Below, piece by piece: positions 32,469-44,135 of a stretch of DNA of 64,000 nucleotides. The translations under genes were made by a program, and so were the position numbers. Origin of the DNA: Pegea sp. RAD2-039 (taxonomy: Eukaryota; Chordata; Thaliacea; Salpida; Salpidae); contig JAQGEQ010000206.1 of NCBI GenBank assembly GCA_034620365.1, positions 186,001 through 250,000 of the forward strand, read 5' to 3'. Below the pieces are notes generated by a model, which was not told the origin of the DNA, searched no databases, and was given only the letters and a program-made list of their open reading frames with translations. The stretch's first letter is position 1. Every line of letters starts with the position of its first letter.

Positions 32469-33965
32469 TTAAATTTTTTCATAGAACAACATATAAGCTG
32501 TAGATGATAAGACTTTACTGATGCTACAAGGATAAACTTCAGTGTCTGAAATATATAACCAAGATGAAGTATTACCTTTTGTTACTCTTCTAAATGTAAC
32601 AAAATGGCCGCTACTGTTCCAACCTCCAAGATGAACTATTACAGCAGATAACTGATAAAGAGGGGTAACTACTTTAACTTCCTTGAGAATTCGAATTTCT
32701 TTTCTTAAATTTGTGTCAGCAAATGTTGAAATCACTGATAAAAATCTTAATAATGAGCTAAGTTGAAATCCAAGATAAGGTGTGGATAAATTACACATCA
32801 TAAGATAATCATAAAAAATATCTGAGCCATTAGAAAACTTGATTGGTCTTTTCAAGCAAGCCGTATCAGCACTTTGATACCATGATTGCTCAAATATGGA
32901 GTTATCTAATATTTCTGCAAATTCAATGTGGTTATTGAGTTTCATAGGCATCCCAGAACGCCAAGTTAATCTTTGTAAATGAATGCATAAGCACTTTGGA
33001 TATTTCACCATATATGAGCTTTTTTTGAAATCACTTTTAACAGCTTTGGCATTTAAACAGGGTTCTTTACTAATGGGTAGACTATTAGCAAATGTCTGCA
33101 TCATAGTTATATTTTCTAAGGTCTTTTTTACTCTAATTTTTCTGGCAGTTTTACATTTTTTAGTCTTATTTAATGGCAGCATTGTTTTGGCACAGCCTTC
33201 ACAGTCAACTTGATTTAGTTTTTCAGGTGAAAAATAAGATTTAAGACATCTTTGTAAAGTAACTTTGTTAAAGTCAATCAAATGATCAAATGTTAAACTT
33301 AAACTATCAAATGACTCATACCTAATTGGATTCTTATGTCCGCAAGTTAAACATACCAGTTTTATTCCAATTCTTCCTTGAAACAAATTCATCAGCTCTA
33401 AATGTCTTCTAATTACAGACAAAGACACATTATATTCAGGTAGCAAATTTGCATAAGTAATCACAGTATCTCTTAAATCATTTTGGTTAAGATTGGATAA
33501 TAAGACATTACTTAAAGATTTGTTTAGCTGTTTTTTCACAAGATTTCCATGTTCTTCATCTAATGTCATACAAATAACATGAAAGAACTCATGAGCGTCA
33601 TGCTCTTCAGTAGATATTCTCCATCCTCTAGAAAAAAGATCATCTAGCACAAAGTAAGGATCAATAGATGTAGAATTTGATTTATTATGTAATAATAAAA
33701 GAATTTTTAGCAATGTTTTAATAAAATATTGTTCTTCATGTACAATTGTTAAACTATTTTTTTGAATAGATTTGATAAATAATGTACAACTTGCTAGACT
33801 TTGTAAGATAGCATTCATAAAGCAAGTATTGCCATGATTTTTAAGACCCAGGTAATTCTTTGGTTTCACATAAACAGTTTTGTTTCTTTTGAATGAAATC
33901 CAATAGAAAGTTAGAGGAATTGAAGCAAGAAAACAACTCCCTATACAAACATTTTTTAGCTGCAT
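32469..33965 (-). CDS. USP30: Mitochondrial outer-membrane deubiquitinase USP30
   Basis: USP30 removes Lys6- and Lys11-linked ubiquitin from outer-membrane proteins and opposes PINK1/Parkin mitophagy. A single intronless frame of 498 aa. An N-terminal membrane anchor (IGSCFLASIPLTFYWISF, about residues 8-25) is followed by positive residues, as in USP30. The Cys box is LKNHGNTCFMNAILQSL with catalytic C48. Zinc-binding pairs CLTCG and CEGC are present. The His box is AVIVHLGG...SGHFVTFRR with H454. The third catalytic position is serine (WLYISDTE, S473), as in USP30, rather than the Asn/Asp of most USPs; this supports the assignment. The ATG follows a GTTTTAG acceptor by six bases. AATAAA (32466-32461) begins three bases after the stop, so the 3'UTR is very short. 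Confidence 0.95.
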   Translation of the reverse strand: MQLKNVCIGSCFLASIPLTFYWISFKRNKTVYVKPKNYLGLKNHGNTCFMNAILQSLASCTLFIKSIQKNSLTIVHEEQYFIKTLLKILLLLHNKSNSTSIDPYFVLDDLFSRGWRISTEEHDAHEFFHVICMTLDEEHGNLVKKQLNKSLSNVLLSNLNQNDLRDTVITYANLLPEYNVSLSVIRRHLELMNLFQGRIGIKLVCLTCGHKNPIRYESFDSLSLTFDHLIDFNKVTLQRCLKSYFSPEKLNQVDCEGCAKTMLPLNKTKKCKTARKIRVKKTLENITMMQTFANSLPISKEPCLNAKAVKSDFKKSSYMVKYPKCLCIHLQRLTWRSGMPMKLNNHIEFAEILDNSIFEQSWYQSADTACLKRPIKFSNGSDIFYDYLMMCNLSTPYLGFQLSSLLRFLSVISTFADTNLRKEIRILKEVKVVTPLYQLSAVIVHLGGWNSSGHFVTFRRVTKGNTSSWLYISDTEVYPCSISKVLSSTAYMLFYEKI

Positions 33966-35340
33966 CTTACACTAAAACGTTTTTAAAAAATATAAATAAT
34001 AAACAAAAATACTAAACAATAAGAAAAACTATTAAACATAAAAATAATATTGACAATAAGTCAACATAAAATAAATTTTAATTCAGAAATAAATAGTTTA
34101 AGCAGTTATATACAATAACTAGTAATAAATTCTTCCAATAAAATGAAAAAGTAAAATTATAAACAGTTATGATAAAATCTTAAAAAACAATCACAACAAT
34201 AACTCTTTATTATTGAGAAATATGAAATTAATATGCATATACATTCTAATAGTAGACATTTCTAACAATTCATACATTTAAATTTCATGAAAAGCTTCTT
34301 GTAACAAATTCACGGGGTATATTATCAAATGTTTGGTTTCAATAGCTACAACTATTATGAAGTTAACAAAAGTTAGAACAGAGTTGCAACATATACTTAG
34401 AATATTTGCTAAAAGCTGCTATCATATAAAAAATCAAAATGTAAATTCAAGATTCAGAAACTAACTTTTTGTGTCATATCAAGTTTATGAAAAACATTCA
34501 TTAGAACCAAACTATAAAACTAGATTACTAATAAATGAAAACAATAAGTTTTAAACAAAAATTTTTTAGGTATAAACAGTTTAAATTTTAATATTAATTT
34601 AGATAAATAAATCTAATATATGCAAAAATTGATTGTTTTCAAATGTGAAGTATATTAAATTTAAAATTAAATTTATTGAGCAACTTGTTATGTATGCATT
34701 TTGATTGAACACAATTTATAAAAAGTTTCATATTTAAATAAAATAAAATTATATATTTATTAAAAACAAAAAGTTACATCATATAAAAGTAAAATTTGCA
34801 GAAATTTTGTAAAATATTTTAGTGCACTTGTTGATTGTAGTTTAAAGAAGTACTTATTTTAGCGACTAATTTGTCTTTTATATAATATCATTTTTAATCA
34901 ACACAAACTTATTTTAATTTGCAATCACGTTATTTTGTGTTTTTAGTTTAATTTGTATTAGGTTTACTTAAAATACTTTTAGCAAAAAATAACACCTCAA
35001 TGAAAAAGACTTTGGTAGGTAAGCTTAAAGTTTAAAAAATTAGCTTAGTTTTATTTAAAAGAAAAATAAAAAGAAAGCGAAAAGCTGGAAAAGCAAAATT
35101 TAAAAATTACAAATCTTGAGTTGAAAACGAATCATGACAATGAATCATTTGAATCATTTTCAAAAAACGGAAGTGGCAAATAACCACTGGTCCCACATTT
35201 TGAATATAATCCTTAGATATTAGTCCACAGAAGCCCACCATCAAATCTCACAAGCGTCAAAAAGACAATTCTTCTATCACATTAGGTATGTTCTTCAACG
35301 CACAATCGACAAAATTTTCCAATAGAAAGCTCTTTTGCAT
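33966..35340. other. AT-rich intergenic DNA upstream of USP30
   Basis: No coding signal. Presumably contains the USP30 promoter near its proximal end. From about 35250 the composition changes as the LINE remnant begins. Confidence 0.5.
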
Positions 35341-36237
35341 TTTTAAGATTTCACATTTATTTTTATTAATGAAACTTGGTTGAAACCGTTGTATCCTGAT
35401 TCTTTTCTGGTTGACGGTAATCTTTTTTGTGTTTTGCGTTGTGACAAACTGTATGATAGAGGCAGCGATATTTGAGTAGTTTACAAAACATCGTTTGCAC
35501 CCAAGATCTCCAGAATTCAGATCAATCCCATTAATTATCCAGGATTTGAGATTATCGCTTTTGATTTTCATTACTTAAAGTTCAAATTTTCTCGTTTTAT
35601 ACATACCTACCTACCACCCTCTAAAACTAATTATGAGGTTACTGTTAAGGCTTTATTGAAGGTTCTGAAGAGTGTTGTGTGTCCTGAGTCATATATTTTC
35701 GAGGATTTATATTTTATTAAAATTGATTGGAATAACACGAATTTAGCATTTATTGGAAAATCGTTTAACTTGGATAGCGATAATACTAATTCAGCCTTTC
35801 TAAGTCATGCCTTTGTAAGCTTCCTCAATGCTAGTAATCTATCTCAGATGATTACTTTTCCGACCCAAGTTAGTGGTAATACTTTGGACCTTCTCATCAC
35901 ATCAAAACCTGAGAATATTATCTACGTTGATCAAAAAGAACCTTTTGCTCTGACATGCGATCACAACATGATTGAATTCAAGCTCTATCAAACTTTTTCC
36001 ATGAACGTTAAAACTAAGAGCAAACGGGATTTTTACCGTGGAAATTATAATGGTATTAACACGTATCTATCAGATGTTGACTGGGTTTCTGTTTTCAACT
36101 CTACCGAAGACATCAATCTATTTACTCAAGGTTTATTAACATCGTTTACTATCATTAGTGTGATAAATCAATTTCATATTTGGCAATTAAGTACAAATTT
36201 CTCAATTAGAAATAGATTTTTTAGTCATCTACATTGA
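35341..36237 (+). mobile_element. Degenerate LINE endonuclease domain
   Basis: The + strand translation reads like the apurinic endonuclease domain of a non-LTR retrotransposon: FINETWLKPLYPDSFLVDG, then NYPGFEIIAFDFHYL, a region around 35750 with NLSQMITFPTQVSGNTLDLLIT, and CDHNMIEFKL. An in-frame stop near 35480 and a frame change separate the halves. The longest clean frame is 35656-36237. No reverse transcriptase follows in this copy, so it is 3'-truncated or rearranged. Confidence 0.75.
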
Positions 36238-36246
36238 AATGTTTCT

Positions 36247-36313
36247 AAGCTGCTGCAGCTTATAATCTTATCTATACTTTTTCAATCTATACTGTTTACA
36301 AGCTGCAGCAGCT
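36247..36313. repeat. Inverted repeat with 14-15 bp CAG-rich arms
   Basis: AAGCTGCTGCAGCTT at 36247-36261 is matched by its reverse complement at 36300-36313 (14 of 15 positions). The loop is about 38 bases. Each arm also contains the palindrome GCTGCAGC. It lies directly after the LINE fragment and could be a structural remnant of that element. Confidence 0.7.
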
Positions 36314-37667
36314 ACTTTTTCATGCTAAAAAACATAAAAGTGATAATTTTCTTAAATTTGTTAATCAATAATTTGATTTTTTGGTAGAAAACTAGTAACT
36401 TTGATTTTGTTTAATACTTTTATACAAATTTATTTAATTTATAATTTATACTGCAAAATAACTGTTTTACAACTTTTAGTGAATTAGCCGTTAAAAAAAT
36501 TGCTTTTATTTTGAAGATATATTGTTAATGAGCAAAAAGAAAATAGTTTTATGATTTTAACAGAACCGAACAAACTAATTGAAACTTGAGTTTGTTATAA
36601 ACTTTAACTATCTTTTTAGGACTACTATCTAGTAGTTAAAATTTTACAGTTTCAGTATTTGATGATAGTTTTCTACAAAATAAATTATTTTATCATTTTT
36701 TAGCAATCATTATGATATCATTTTCACTAAAATGCATTTCTATAAGTTGATTTTTATAGGAGCATAAGCTAAAAAATTATCAAATATTCTCAAATCTTAC
36801 GGAGATAAATACTATTAATGATTAGCTCTTGAATTCTGTATTGTTTAATGAGTTTTCAATATCTATTTGATGAATAACAAAAATGTTAAAATTCCTTTAT
36901 TTAAGAGAACTGTTCAACATTTTAGAAGTGAATAAATTATTTTCTGTCAAAATCATTTATCAAGAAACCGTTGAAAATGTCATTGTTGTACAGAAACTTT
37001 GAGATAATCTATATTAGGATTTACTCGAAATATTTCAACATTATCCTTAAAAGTTATTTCTGTAAATGACTTTTTATTACTTATCACATTTTTTGTTTAA
37101 TATAAGTTAAAAATTTATGCCGGTGGATTGAAGAAGGTATCTTTTTCATCTCTCGTCCGCTTTCAACTTCATCAAAGGAACTTTTTCCGATCTTTGCCGA
37201 ACCTTGCTAAGCGAAATGTAACTGAGTCAGTTTGTGGCTATCACATATTAACACCTAAACTATTGTATCGATCATAAAATAAAAATAAATATAATTTCAA
37301 TTTCATTATATAATTGTAGATGAATTGGACTAATTTTATTTTGGTTTGGATGAAAAGGTGGTTAATAAAATGATTTAGTGGCTTTTAATGATAAGAAAAT
37401 ATCTTCATCAAAGATAGATGTTGTGGAATAGAAAATAGGATGAATTATTCAAGGTGCAGTTGGTCGTAAAACAAGAATACAAACTTAAGATGAATTTTAT
37501 TATATACAAACACCAATTAAATCTCATTTTTGCTGAATTAATGAAAAGAAAAAGGAAAAACAGACTGATAAAAGGTCAATGAAAAAGAAAATAAATTTGT
37601 TAGGACACTATGTTGAGATTAACGCGATGTCTGATAACATGGTGAAGATCAATTGAGAAATTAAGTC
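36314..37667. other. AT-rich intergenic DNA
   Basis: No gene seen. TTTATT on the + strand near 37496, about 170 bases beyond the SLC35F5 stop, is a candidate poly(A) signal for that gene. Confidence 0.5.
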
Positions 37668-40145
37668 TTACGTGTTTGGTTTAGATGAAAAACATAAAAG
37701 GATTTTTTGAATGGGGTCACATAACGGCTTGTGACTGAATATTCCAATTGCTACAACTGAAATAAAAACAGGAACAACACCAACATAGAACATCCAAGAA
37801 TAAGTTAGCTGAAGATAAAAATAGTTATTTGGTAATCATTCACCTTAAATAAATATTCAATAAAATATTTAAAACTAATAAAACGCTGGTGAGGAGAAAA
37901 AGCAAATTGAAGATGAAAAACTTACCCCTCTAAAAATGATATCGACAAACATACTGAAAGGAATTGTCAAACTAAGAGATACAGTTGCATATAAAGATGA
38001 AGTCAGCATACTTCCCCTGGTTAAATTGAAAAATATCTAAACTTACATGTGTTGATTACAGAATATTGAAAAGTAACATTTAAGTTTTACAAATCAACCC
38101 ACCATAACCACAACAGCTCTGAAAGAACAGTTCCTATAAAACCGTTTACCACCAAGTACATCACTTCAATCTTATTTGGAAGTTCGAATTTTTCGATTCC
38201 TGTATAATGAAAAAGCACCAATCCAGGCCACAAAAAGCACATTGTAAACAAGCCAACAAAACCTGCAAGTTGGAAATTTGTGTCACTAACAGTCAAGGTA
38301 TTTATGAGAAATAGCTGTTGATGGAAGTGATGTATTTGTTGTTGATTACGACCAGGATGTCAGCCAAGTTTGTTGATCATTAGTCATTTTTTTATATTTA
38401 ATCAAGTGTTGGACTCACCAAAAAACATGGGTATGTCAATGTTTGATTCAGAACCAACACATTTCTTGAATAATACAAGATACAAAGAGTAACAAAAAGC
38501 ACCAAGTAGTGACCAGATAATTCCACGTGATAATGCTGAAGATGTGAAATAAGTAGAAAAGTCAGAACCACCTGAGCCCACCACTACTAGAACCAAACCA
38601 GAAATACTGAAAAAAATTTAGTAATTAGCAGGGATATGGTTGAAGTTTGGATCTTTTTTTTTTGTAGAATGAAACTTACGACAGAAGAACTGCAGTGAGT
38701 TTAGAAAATGAGAAATAATCATTTCTTGCTGCTGGAAAGAGAGCTGATAAGACAAGGGTGAAAAGACTAGAGGTCGTGGTGAAAATGTTGACCACAGAAA
38801 CAGGTGATGCATTTAGTGCTTCTTGGTAAGAAATATTTCCGAGAAAGAACTAAAAAAGCGTAAAAAATTTTAACAAAACATCTTAATTATAAAGAAAATA
38901 ACCAGAAAAGAGAAGAAGAAACTCAAACGAAGGGTTTGTTGGATTGTATATTCTCCACTCCCTTGTTTCAAGAGCAGTTTAGCTCTGACAGAAGATCCAT
39001 AGTTTAAACGAGCAATATATGAGGCTGTGGTATCTGAAACACGTAGATAAATTGTTTTTTTATCTTTTAAAATAACTTAAAAGTATAAAGAAAGGACACA
39101 GAAAACATTTTAATCAATTTCAAGTTGTTAGATAAATCAGCTTGAAATATCGATTTAAAGTACGATTGATAAACATTTAAAAGAACAATGTACTTGAAAA
39201 GTTTTATAAAAACATTAATTTAAAAGCAACTAGTTGAAGGAGTAAACTGCTTTTGCAGAAAATGTAAAAATCTAATTCTAAATGAAACGTTTTTCAGATA
39301 TAAATGTTTTGTTTACTGAAGCATACTAATAAAAATTCACATGGAGTAATAATTTCAAATAAAAACCAAAGTCTCACAACTTTTATAGATCTAAAGATAT
39401 TGAAATTCTAGGAAAAAATCAATAAATAATTTATTAATAAAAATCTTGTGAAACATCTTTTAACAAACCTTCTAAATGCCGGACTTCAACTACATCATTG
39501 AATTGAACTCTTTTATGAACGGTTAGATCATCACCGGAATCCTCTGGTAAGTTTGCAGAGATAAAAAACGATTTGCTCTGAAAATTGATAAAAAACATTT
39601 CGATGAAATAAATCACAAATTTCTAATTTCAAATCTCAAAGTTAAAAACGCTCACCAATGAATCTTTGATTTGATAATCACAACCATCATCAGTATCTGT
39701 GTCAACTTCACCTAGCTAAAAGTGAAAACTTTACAATTACATCAGTTAAGTTCTTCAAATATTACCAATTGATATTGCCCCGGGTAATCATCACAAACAC
39801 ATGTTATACATTGTCGTCTCCAAGGGGGATAGAACAGAAATCCTAGCAAGTAAAATGAGAACAAAGACATCTTGATGTAGCAACTCATGTAAGGTTTTTC
39901 ATATTTCATATTTTTGAAAAGATGCTGTAATTTCAACTCTTGAAATTTTAACAAGACAGAAATTAACTTACGCTGGTGGCTTCAGATGATAAAACCCATA
40001 AAATAACAACCAGTAAGAGTAGAAAGACCCCCAGAAGAGTCCTTTTGTTGTTTTCATGGTCTGCTTGTTGAGATTCATCTGTTGACTGGTTATCTGTATC
40101 CTTGCGTGTGTCTTCTTGCTTTAGAAGAGGCTCATTATCATTCAT
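37668..40145 (-). CDS. SLC35F5: Solute carrier family 35 member F5-like transporter
   Basis: A drug/metabolite-transporter superfamily membrane protein; substrate unknown. Ten exons in coding order: 40145-39972, 39924-39766, 39715-39656, 39577-39469, 39033-38903, 38849-38680, 38606-38419, 38262-38103, 38016-37926, 37808-37668. All phases agree, giving 460 aa against a little over 500 in vertebrates. Diagnostic stretches: [98 protein letters not shown] and [19 protein letters not shown]. About ten membrane helices are visible after an acidic, hydrophilic N-terminus. The donor at 38102 was chosen because it recreates the family's WLWG-x-x-LTSSL. The start follows an ACTCAG acceptor-like site. 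Confidence 0.94.
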
Positions 40146-41143
40146 CTTATTTCTCAGACTGAGTATTTAAACCATTTTCACATCAATTAGTTTTAAAGCT
40201 GAATACACAAATTAAAGTAGAAATCATCATTTAAGTCGAATTTTGATATAACACTTACAAATATATTCTTACAATTAAAGATCACAAATATTTAAGGTGA
40301 AATAAAACCAGCCCACCCAAGTGCGATAAACGCAAAAAAGATTTATTTAATATCTATAAATTGTTTATTCTATTGTTGGTTTTATAAATCTATTTATAGA
40401 TGTATAGAAACTTTTTCAGTAGAGCTGTAATGATTTAAGTACGAAAAATTAATAGAAAATATTCATAGAAATGTCAAAACAGTTTGTAAGATAATTGAAT
40501 TTTTTAAGGATATTCTAGTTACTCATAAAGCCAAATAAAAACTCAAGAGAATTAGCAGCACTAAACCAAGAGTAAAAATTATTTCAATCAAGAAAATATT
40601 AACAGAAAGTTGAAAAAAATCCATAGTTTTATTTATACTGAAAACCAAATTTAATTAATCTCTTAAAAAATTATCAAAAATCAACTTTCTTCATCTGTTT
40701 TAAAGAAGATATTTGATAGAAATTAGAATCTTTATAAGCAAAGATTTTGATGATATTTTGCCATAAGTTTAATATTATAAGATGTTTGATAATAAAGAAA
40801 ATTTTCAAAGTGGTTAAAAAAAGTAGATAGAATAAATATAAAATCAAAAATCTTTTTTGAATTAATCTAGTTTATACACTTGGGTGAAGTTCAACAGTTA
40901 TCAAAAAAGCATAGACAAAAATGTATGTACTCAATATTACAAAAAATTAAGAAATTCATTGCATAAGAAATAAGGCAACATGTTTATTGTTTTAAATCAA
41001 CAAATTAAATGAAATGCATATACAAGAGTCTGGTGTAAATTGCTGAAATAATAAACAAGCTAGAATAAAAGTTATAAACTTAAAATTAAATGATTATATG
41101 TAGCAAGATAAAGCAAACAAAAAACAGATTTATAAATAGATTT
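40146..41143. other. AT-rich spacer between SLC35F5 and the CRAL-TRIO gene
   Basis: No coding signal. It should contain the SLC35F5 promoter and the 3'UTR of the CRAL-TRIO gene, as both are on the - strand. Confidence 0.5.
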
Positions 41144-41986
41144 CTATAATGCTGTATCTTGAGTCCAATCTTCAGAGAGCTTCTCGCTCCATTGGCGCCC
41201 CCCTTCTTCAGGATCGAGTCCGGTCCCTCCCAAGTAAGGTGGTATATACATTGGATCAATAAACTTATGAATTGAAGCATAATCAGAGCCATGAATATTG
41301 ATTCTATCTAACATCTTTTTCTTTAAAAATGGTTTTATCAAAGTAATAATAGCATCATAGACACGTCCTTCATGAACAAGATGAGCAGCTTTAAAACGTA
41401 GTGGCATTGCATCCATCCAAACGCTATTCATCTTCGCCAAATCAGTTAATGAAATTTTAAAGAGCAAAGAAATATTAAAATTATTCATATCTTCTAAGCT
41501 TCTCAAGCCACATACTTGTACACTTTCGTCTTCAAGAACTTTCTCAATAGATATTATACTATAAGCAAGTATATCATATATATTTACATCCTTATCAAGT
41601 AACCCTGGTCTATATAACATCACAGAGGAACCATCACGAGCTTTTCCAGGTAATATATAAATCACCACTTTTTGTAAAATTGGTTTCAGCAAAATAGGAT
41701 TAGCTACTTTATCAAATACAGATACAAAATCTCTCCGTATTTTATGATAATTTTGTAAACATTTCAAAGCCTTAGTTTGATTAAACTTTTTTGCTCTTAA
41801 AAATTTTAAGAAAAAAGCATCATCTTTTGAAATTAACTTTCCGTATTTTTCTTCATTAAATGCAGATTTTAATTCATCAATTGCTTTCCATCTATCTTCA
41901 TTAGCCAATGGTTCATTGAGTTCCTCATGAGCCTGCTTCACAAGTTCTGGACTTAAGCTACAAATATATCTTTCAGTGTTTGACAT
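41144..41986 (-). CDS. CRAL-TRIO (Sec14-type) lipid-binding protein, alpha-TTP/clavesin group
   Basis: Cytosolic carrier of a small hydrophobic ligand such as tocopherol, retinoid or phosphoinositide. One intronless frame of 280 aa, the normal size for alpha-tocopherol-transfer-like proteins. The N-terminal CRAL-TRIO-N helices include DDAFFLKFLRAKKFNQTKALKCLQNYHKIR. The lipid-binding domain runs from about residue 95 to 255, with LEDMNNFNISLLF in place of the usual D-x-x-G-x-x segment, and ends IHKFIDPMYIPPYLGG, which matches the family's LPPEYGG end motif. The basic residues of the TTPA phosphoinositide patch cannot be assigned by eye. The ATG follows a TTTTCAG acceptor by 18 bases. I cannot choose between TTPA, TTPAL, clavesin and RLBP1 orthology. 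Confidence 0.9.
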   Translation of the reverse strand: MSNTERYICSLSPELVKQAHEELNEPLANEDRWKAIDELKSAFNEEKYGKLISKDDAFFLKFLRAKKFNQTKALKCLQNYHKIRRDFVSVFDKVANPILLKPILQKVVIYILPGKARDGSSVMLYRPGLLDKDVNIYDILAYSIISIEKVLEDESVQVCGLRSLEDMNNFNISLLFKISLTDLAKMNSVWMDAMPLRFKAAHLVHEGRVYDAIITLIKPFLKKKMLDRINIHGSDYASIHKFIDPMYIPPYLGGTGLDPEEGGRQWSEKLSEDWTQDTAL

Positions 41987-43439
41987 TTAGAAATATTGAA
42001 GAGCTGAAAATGTTTATTTATAATAAGTTTAGTTTATTTGTGTCAGAAACTTGTTGAATGAAATTTAACAAATAAAAAGAATTTTAAATATGATCCAAAT
42101 GCAAATAAAAGGACATTGCTACAATTTATTAAGTTACAATAACAAACAATTAAGTCTTTAAAATTATACTACTACCAAATATTTCTAAACTTAAGTACTA
42201 TAAATAAACTTAATTGAGAATACACTATTTAATTTTAAACATATGTTAAAAAAATCATTGGTTACAAGATTTTAACAAATTATTAATTAATATTTAAAAT
42301 TTAAATGAAATATTTAGCTAAACTATAATTTAAATATTTAAAATTAAATTTCATGTTTATAAAAATTCTACAAATAAATAAACATTAAAAGAAGGTCATT
42401 GTTGATCTAAACCTAATTACTTATTACAACAAAATAACAAACTTCAACTAAAAGCAAATCTAAACAGGATATATATTACTTAAGATGATTCATTTTCAAT
42501 TTACTTTTACATTTAGTTTACGTCAACTTTCATCTACTAAACACAAACTTGAAAAACTAAACGTATGACGTAATTAAATGTAAAATAATGAGATCAAGTA
42601 CAAGTTGAAATAAGAAACTATCTACTAAAATTAATACATCACAAGAATGTTTTAAAATTGTTGCCTGAACAATAATCAAAAAAAATAAATTAGTAACAAA
42701 TGTCTAGCGTTGACTATTTATTATGATACATGTAACAACACAAAAATTGATAAAAACATAATGGTTTAAAACTAAAACTGTTCTCATTAACTTGAAGTCT
42801 AAAAAACGATTAAACTGACCTTTTTAGGCTAAAATATTGATTTAACTTCTACCAAAACACATTTTTCCAATTAAGCTGAAATCAAAGAAATATTTATAAA
42901 AGATAAATTCAATCCTTAAGATAAATAAAATTATTATATTTGATATTAATAAGTTGTGGTAATTTTCATAATCAAGCTTTGATGTACTTAAAATTATGAG
43001 ACCTTTACTATATTTGAGTTAGTGTCGCGTTATTCATTATCATATTAAAAACTTGACAAATTCAAAATAGTTTGAGTCAAGCAGTAACATTTAAGTGAAG
43101 CATACGAAACCGTTTAAGAACTTTTGGTTGGCATTTGTGTAATCTTGGTTTGAATCTCCCAAACAAAACAAAGCAAAACTTAGAAAACTTAAGGAAATTT
43201 AGCACTGTGACTTCTTCAACCAATACAAACAAGTTTTGATCCTATAATAATAGTAATAAGGACAGAGAACGGCCATGTGGATAATTTCTGAGTGATGATG
43301 TTTAAAAAAACAAAGTAGGCAAGATATAGTGAAATGGAATAGAAAAAGCCATAAGGATTGCTTTCCTTTCTTTAAAGCTAGTTTTTCTTCTCTCTTCTTA
43401 AGTTGTTTGTGAATTATTTTAGAATATATAGAATATATT
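41987..43439. other. AT-rich intergenic DNA
   Basis: No gene or recognisable repeat seen in this stretch. Confidence 0.55.
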
Positions 43440-43700
43440 CCAAATTGATGTTGAGCGAATTCATATCACCCTTGCAGGTATCTTTGAAACGTATATAGGG
43501 ACGGCTGATGTTGCGTTTGTCTATAGATAGCTCTCCGTACTCCTTTTGGGATCCGTCCGTGATCTATTAGACAAACATATCTGAGCCACAAAGCCTTTGC
43601 TGGCTTAGCTTACTGCACATTGTTGTCAGACTAGTGCACCATAAGACTTCCTTGTTTGAGATCTTGTTCTGCCACATTAAACGTTTTATGCGACGAAGAC
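43440..43700 (-). mobile_element. LINE reverse-transcriptase C-terminal remnant, copy 1
   Basis: The reverse complement encodes YGELSIDKRNISRPYIRFKD followed by TCKGDMNSLNIN. This is the widespread C-terminal tail of a LINE polyprotein (YGEL..GKR..GRP.LRFKDVCKRDLK.L.I). The same tail recurs at 55440-55700 on the same strand. Only the tail is preserved. Confidence 0.7.
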
Positions 43701-43976
43701 AGCGAAGATGAATGGTTTTATATCTCTCATAAAAACAAGTCTACTGATAAAAACATATGAAATTCGTTTTCTAGTAACTTTGTTCTAGTTGATGGGAAAA
43801 TTAAATCTTTTGTGGCTTATAAATGAGAGGCAAAAGCATTTTCAATTGATGGAATAAATAGCTTATAATAATAACAATAAATATAGAACTACAAAGTTGC
43901 AAATATAGTGCCTTCAGCATATTCCAATCTCCACGTCAGCCAGGTTATGCAGCAGAGCAAAGAGACTGATGCAGTT

Positions 43977-44004
43977 GCGCCCGGCGCCCGGCGCCCTGCG
44001 CCCT
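43977..44004. repeat. GC-only heptamer microrepeat
   Basis: Four tandem 7-mers, GCGCCCG twice and GCGCCCT twice, form a 28-base pure G/C-plus-T block in DNA that is otherwise mostly A and T. It lies inside a 75-codon open frame (43908-44135) that I do not recognise and that sits in LINE debris. Confidence 0.85.
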
Positions 44005-44135
44005 GGAACTGCCAGAACGACACTGAGCACAAAAACGATCTGCTTACAGCCCCTTATAAGCTTAAAATTCGAATTTTTGCATCTCCTAGAAGTGTCGTCA
44101 TTGAATTGAGGTCCTTCTGCCCAGGTCTCTTATAA

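Noticed and set aside
35257..35571. 104-codon frame (-)
   Set aside because: Antisense of a LINE endonuclease fragment that is clearly coding-like on the + strand.
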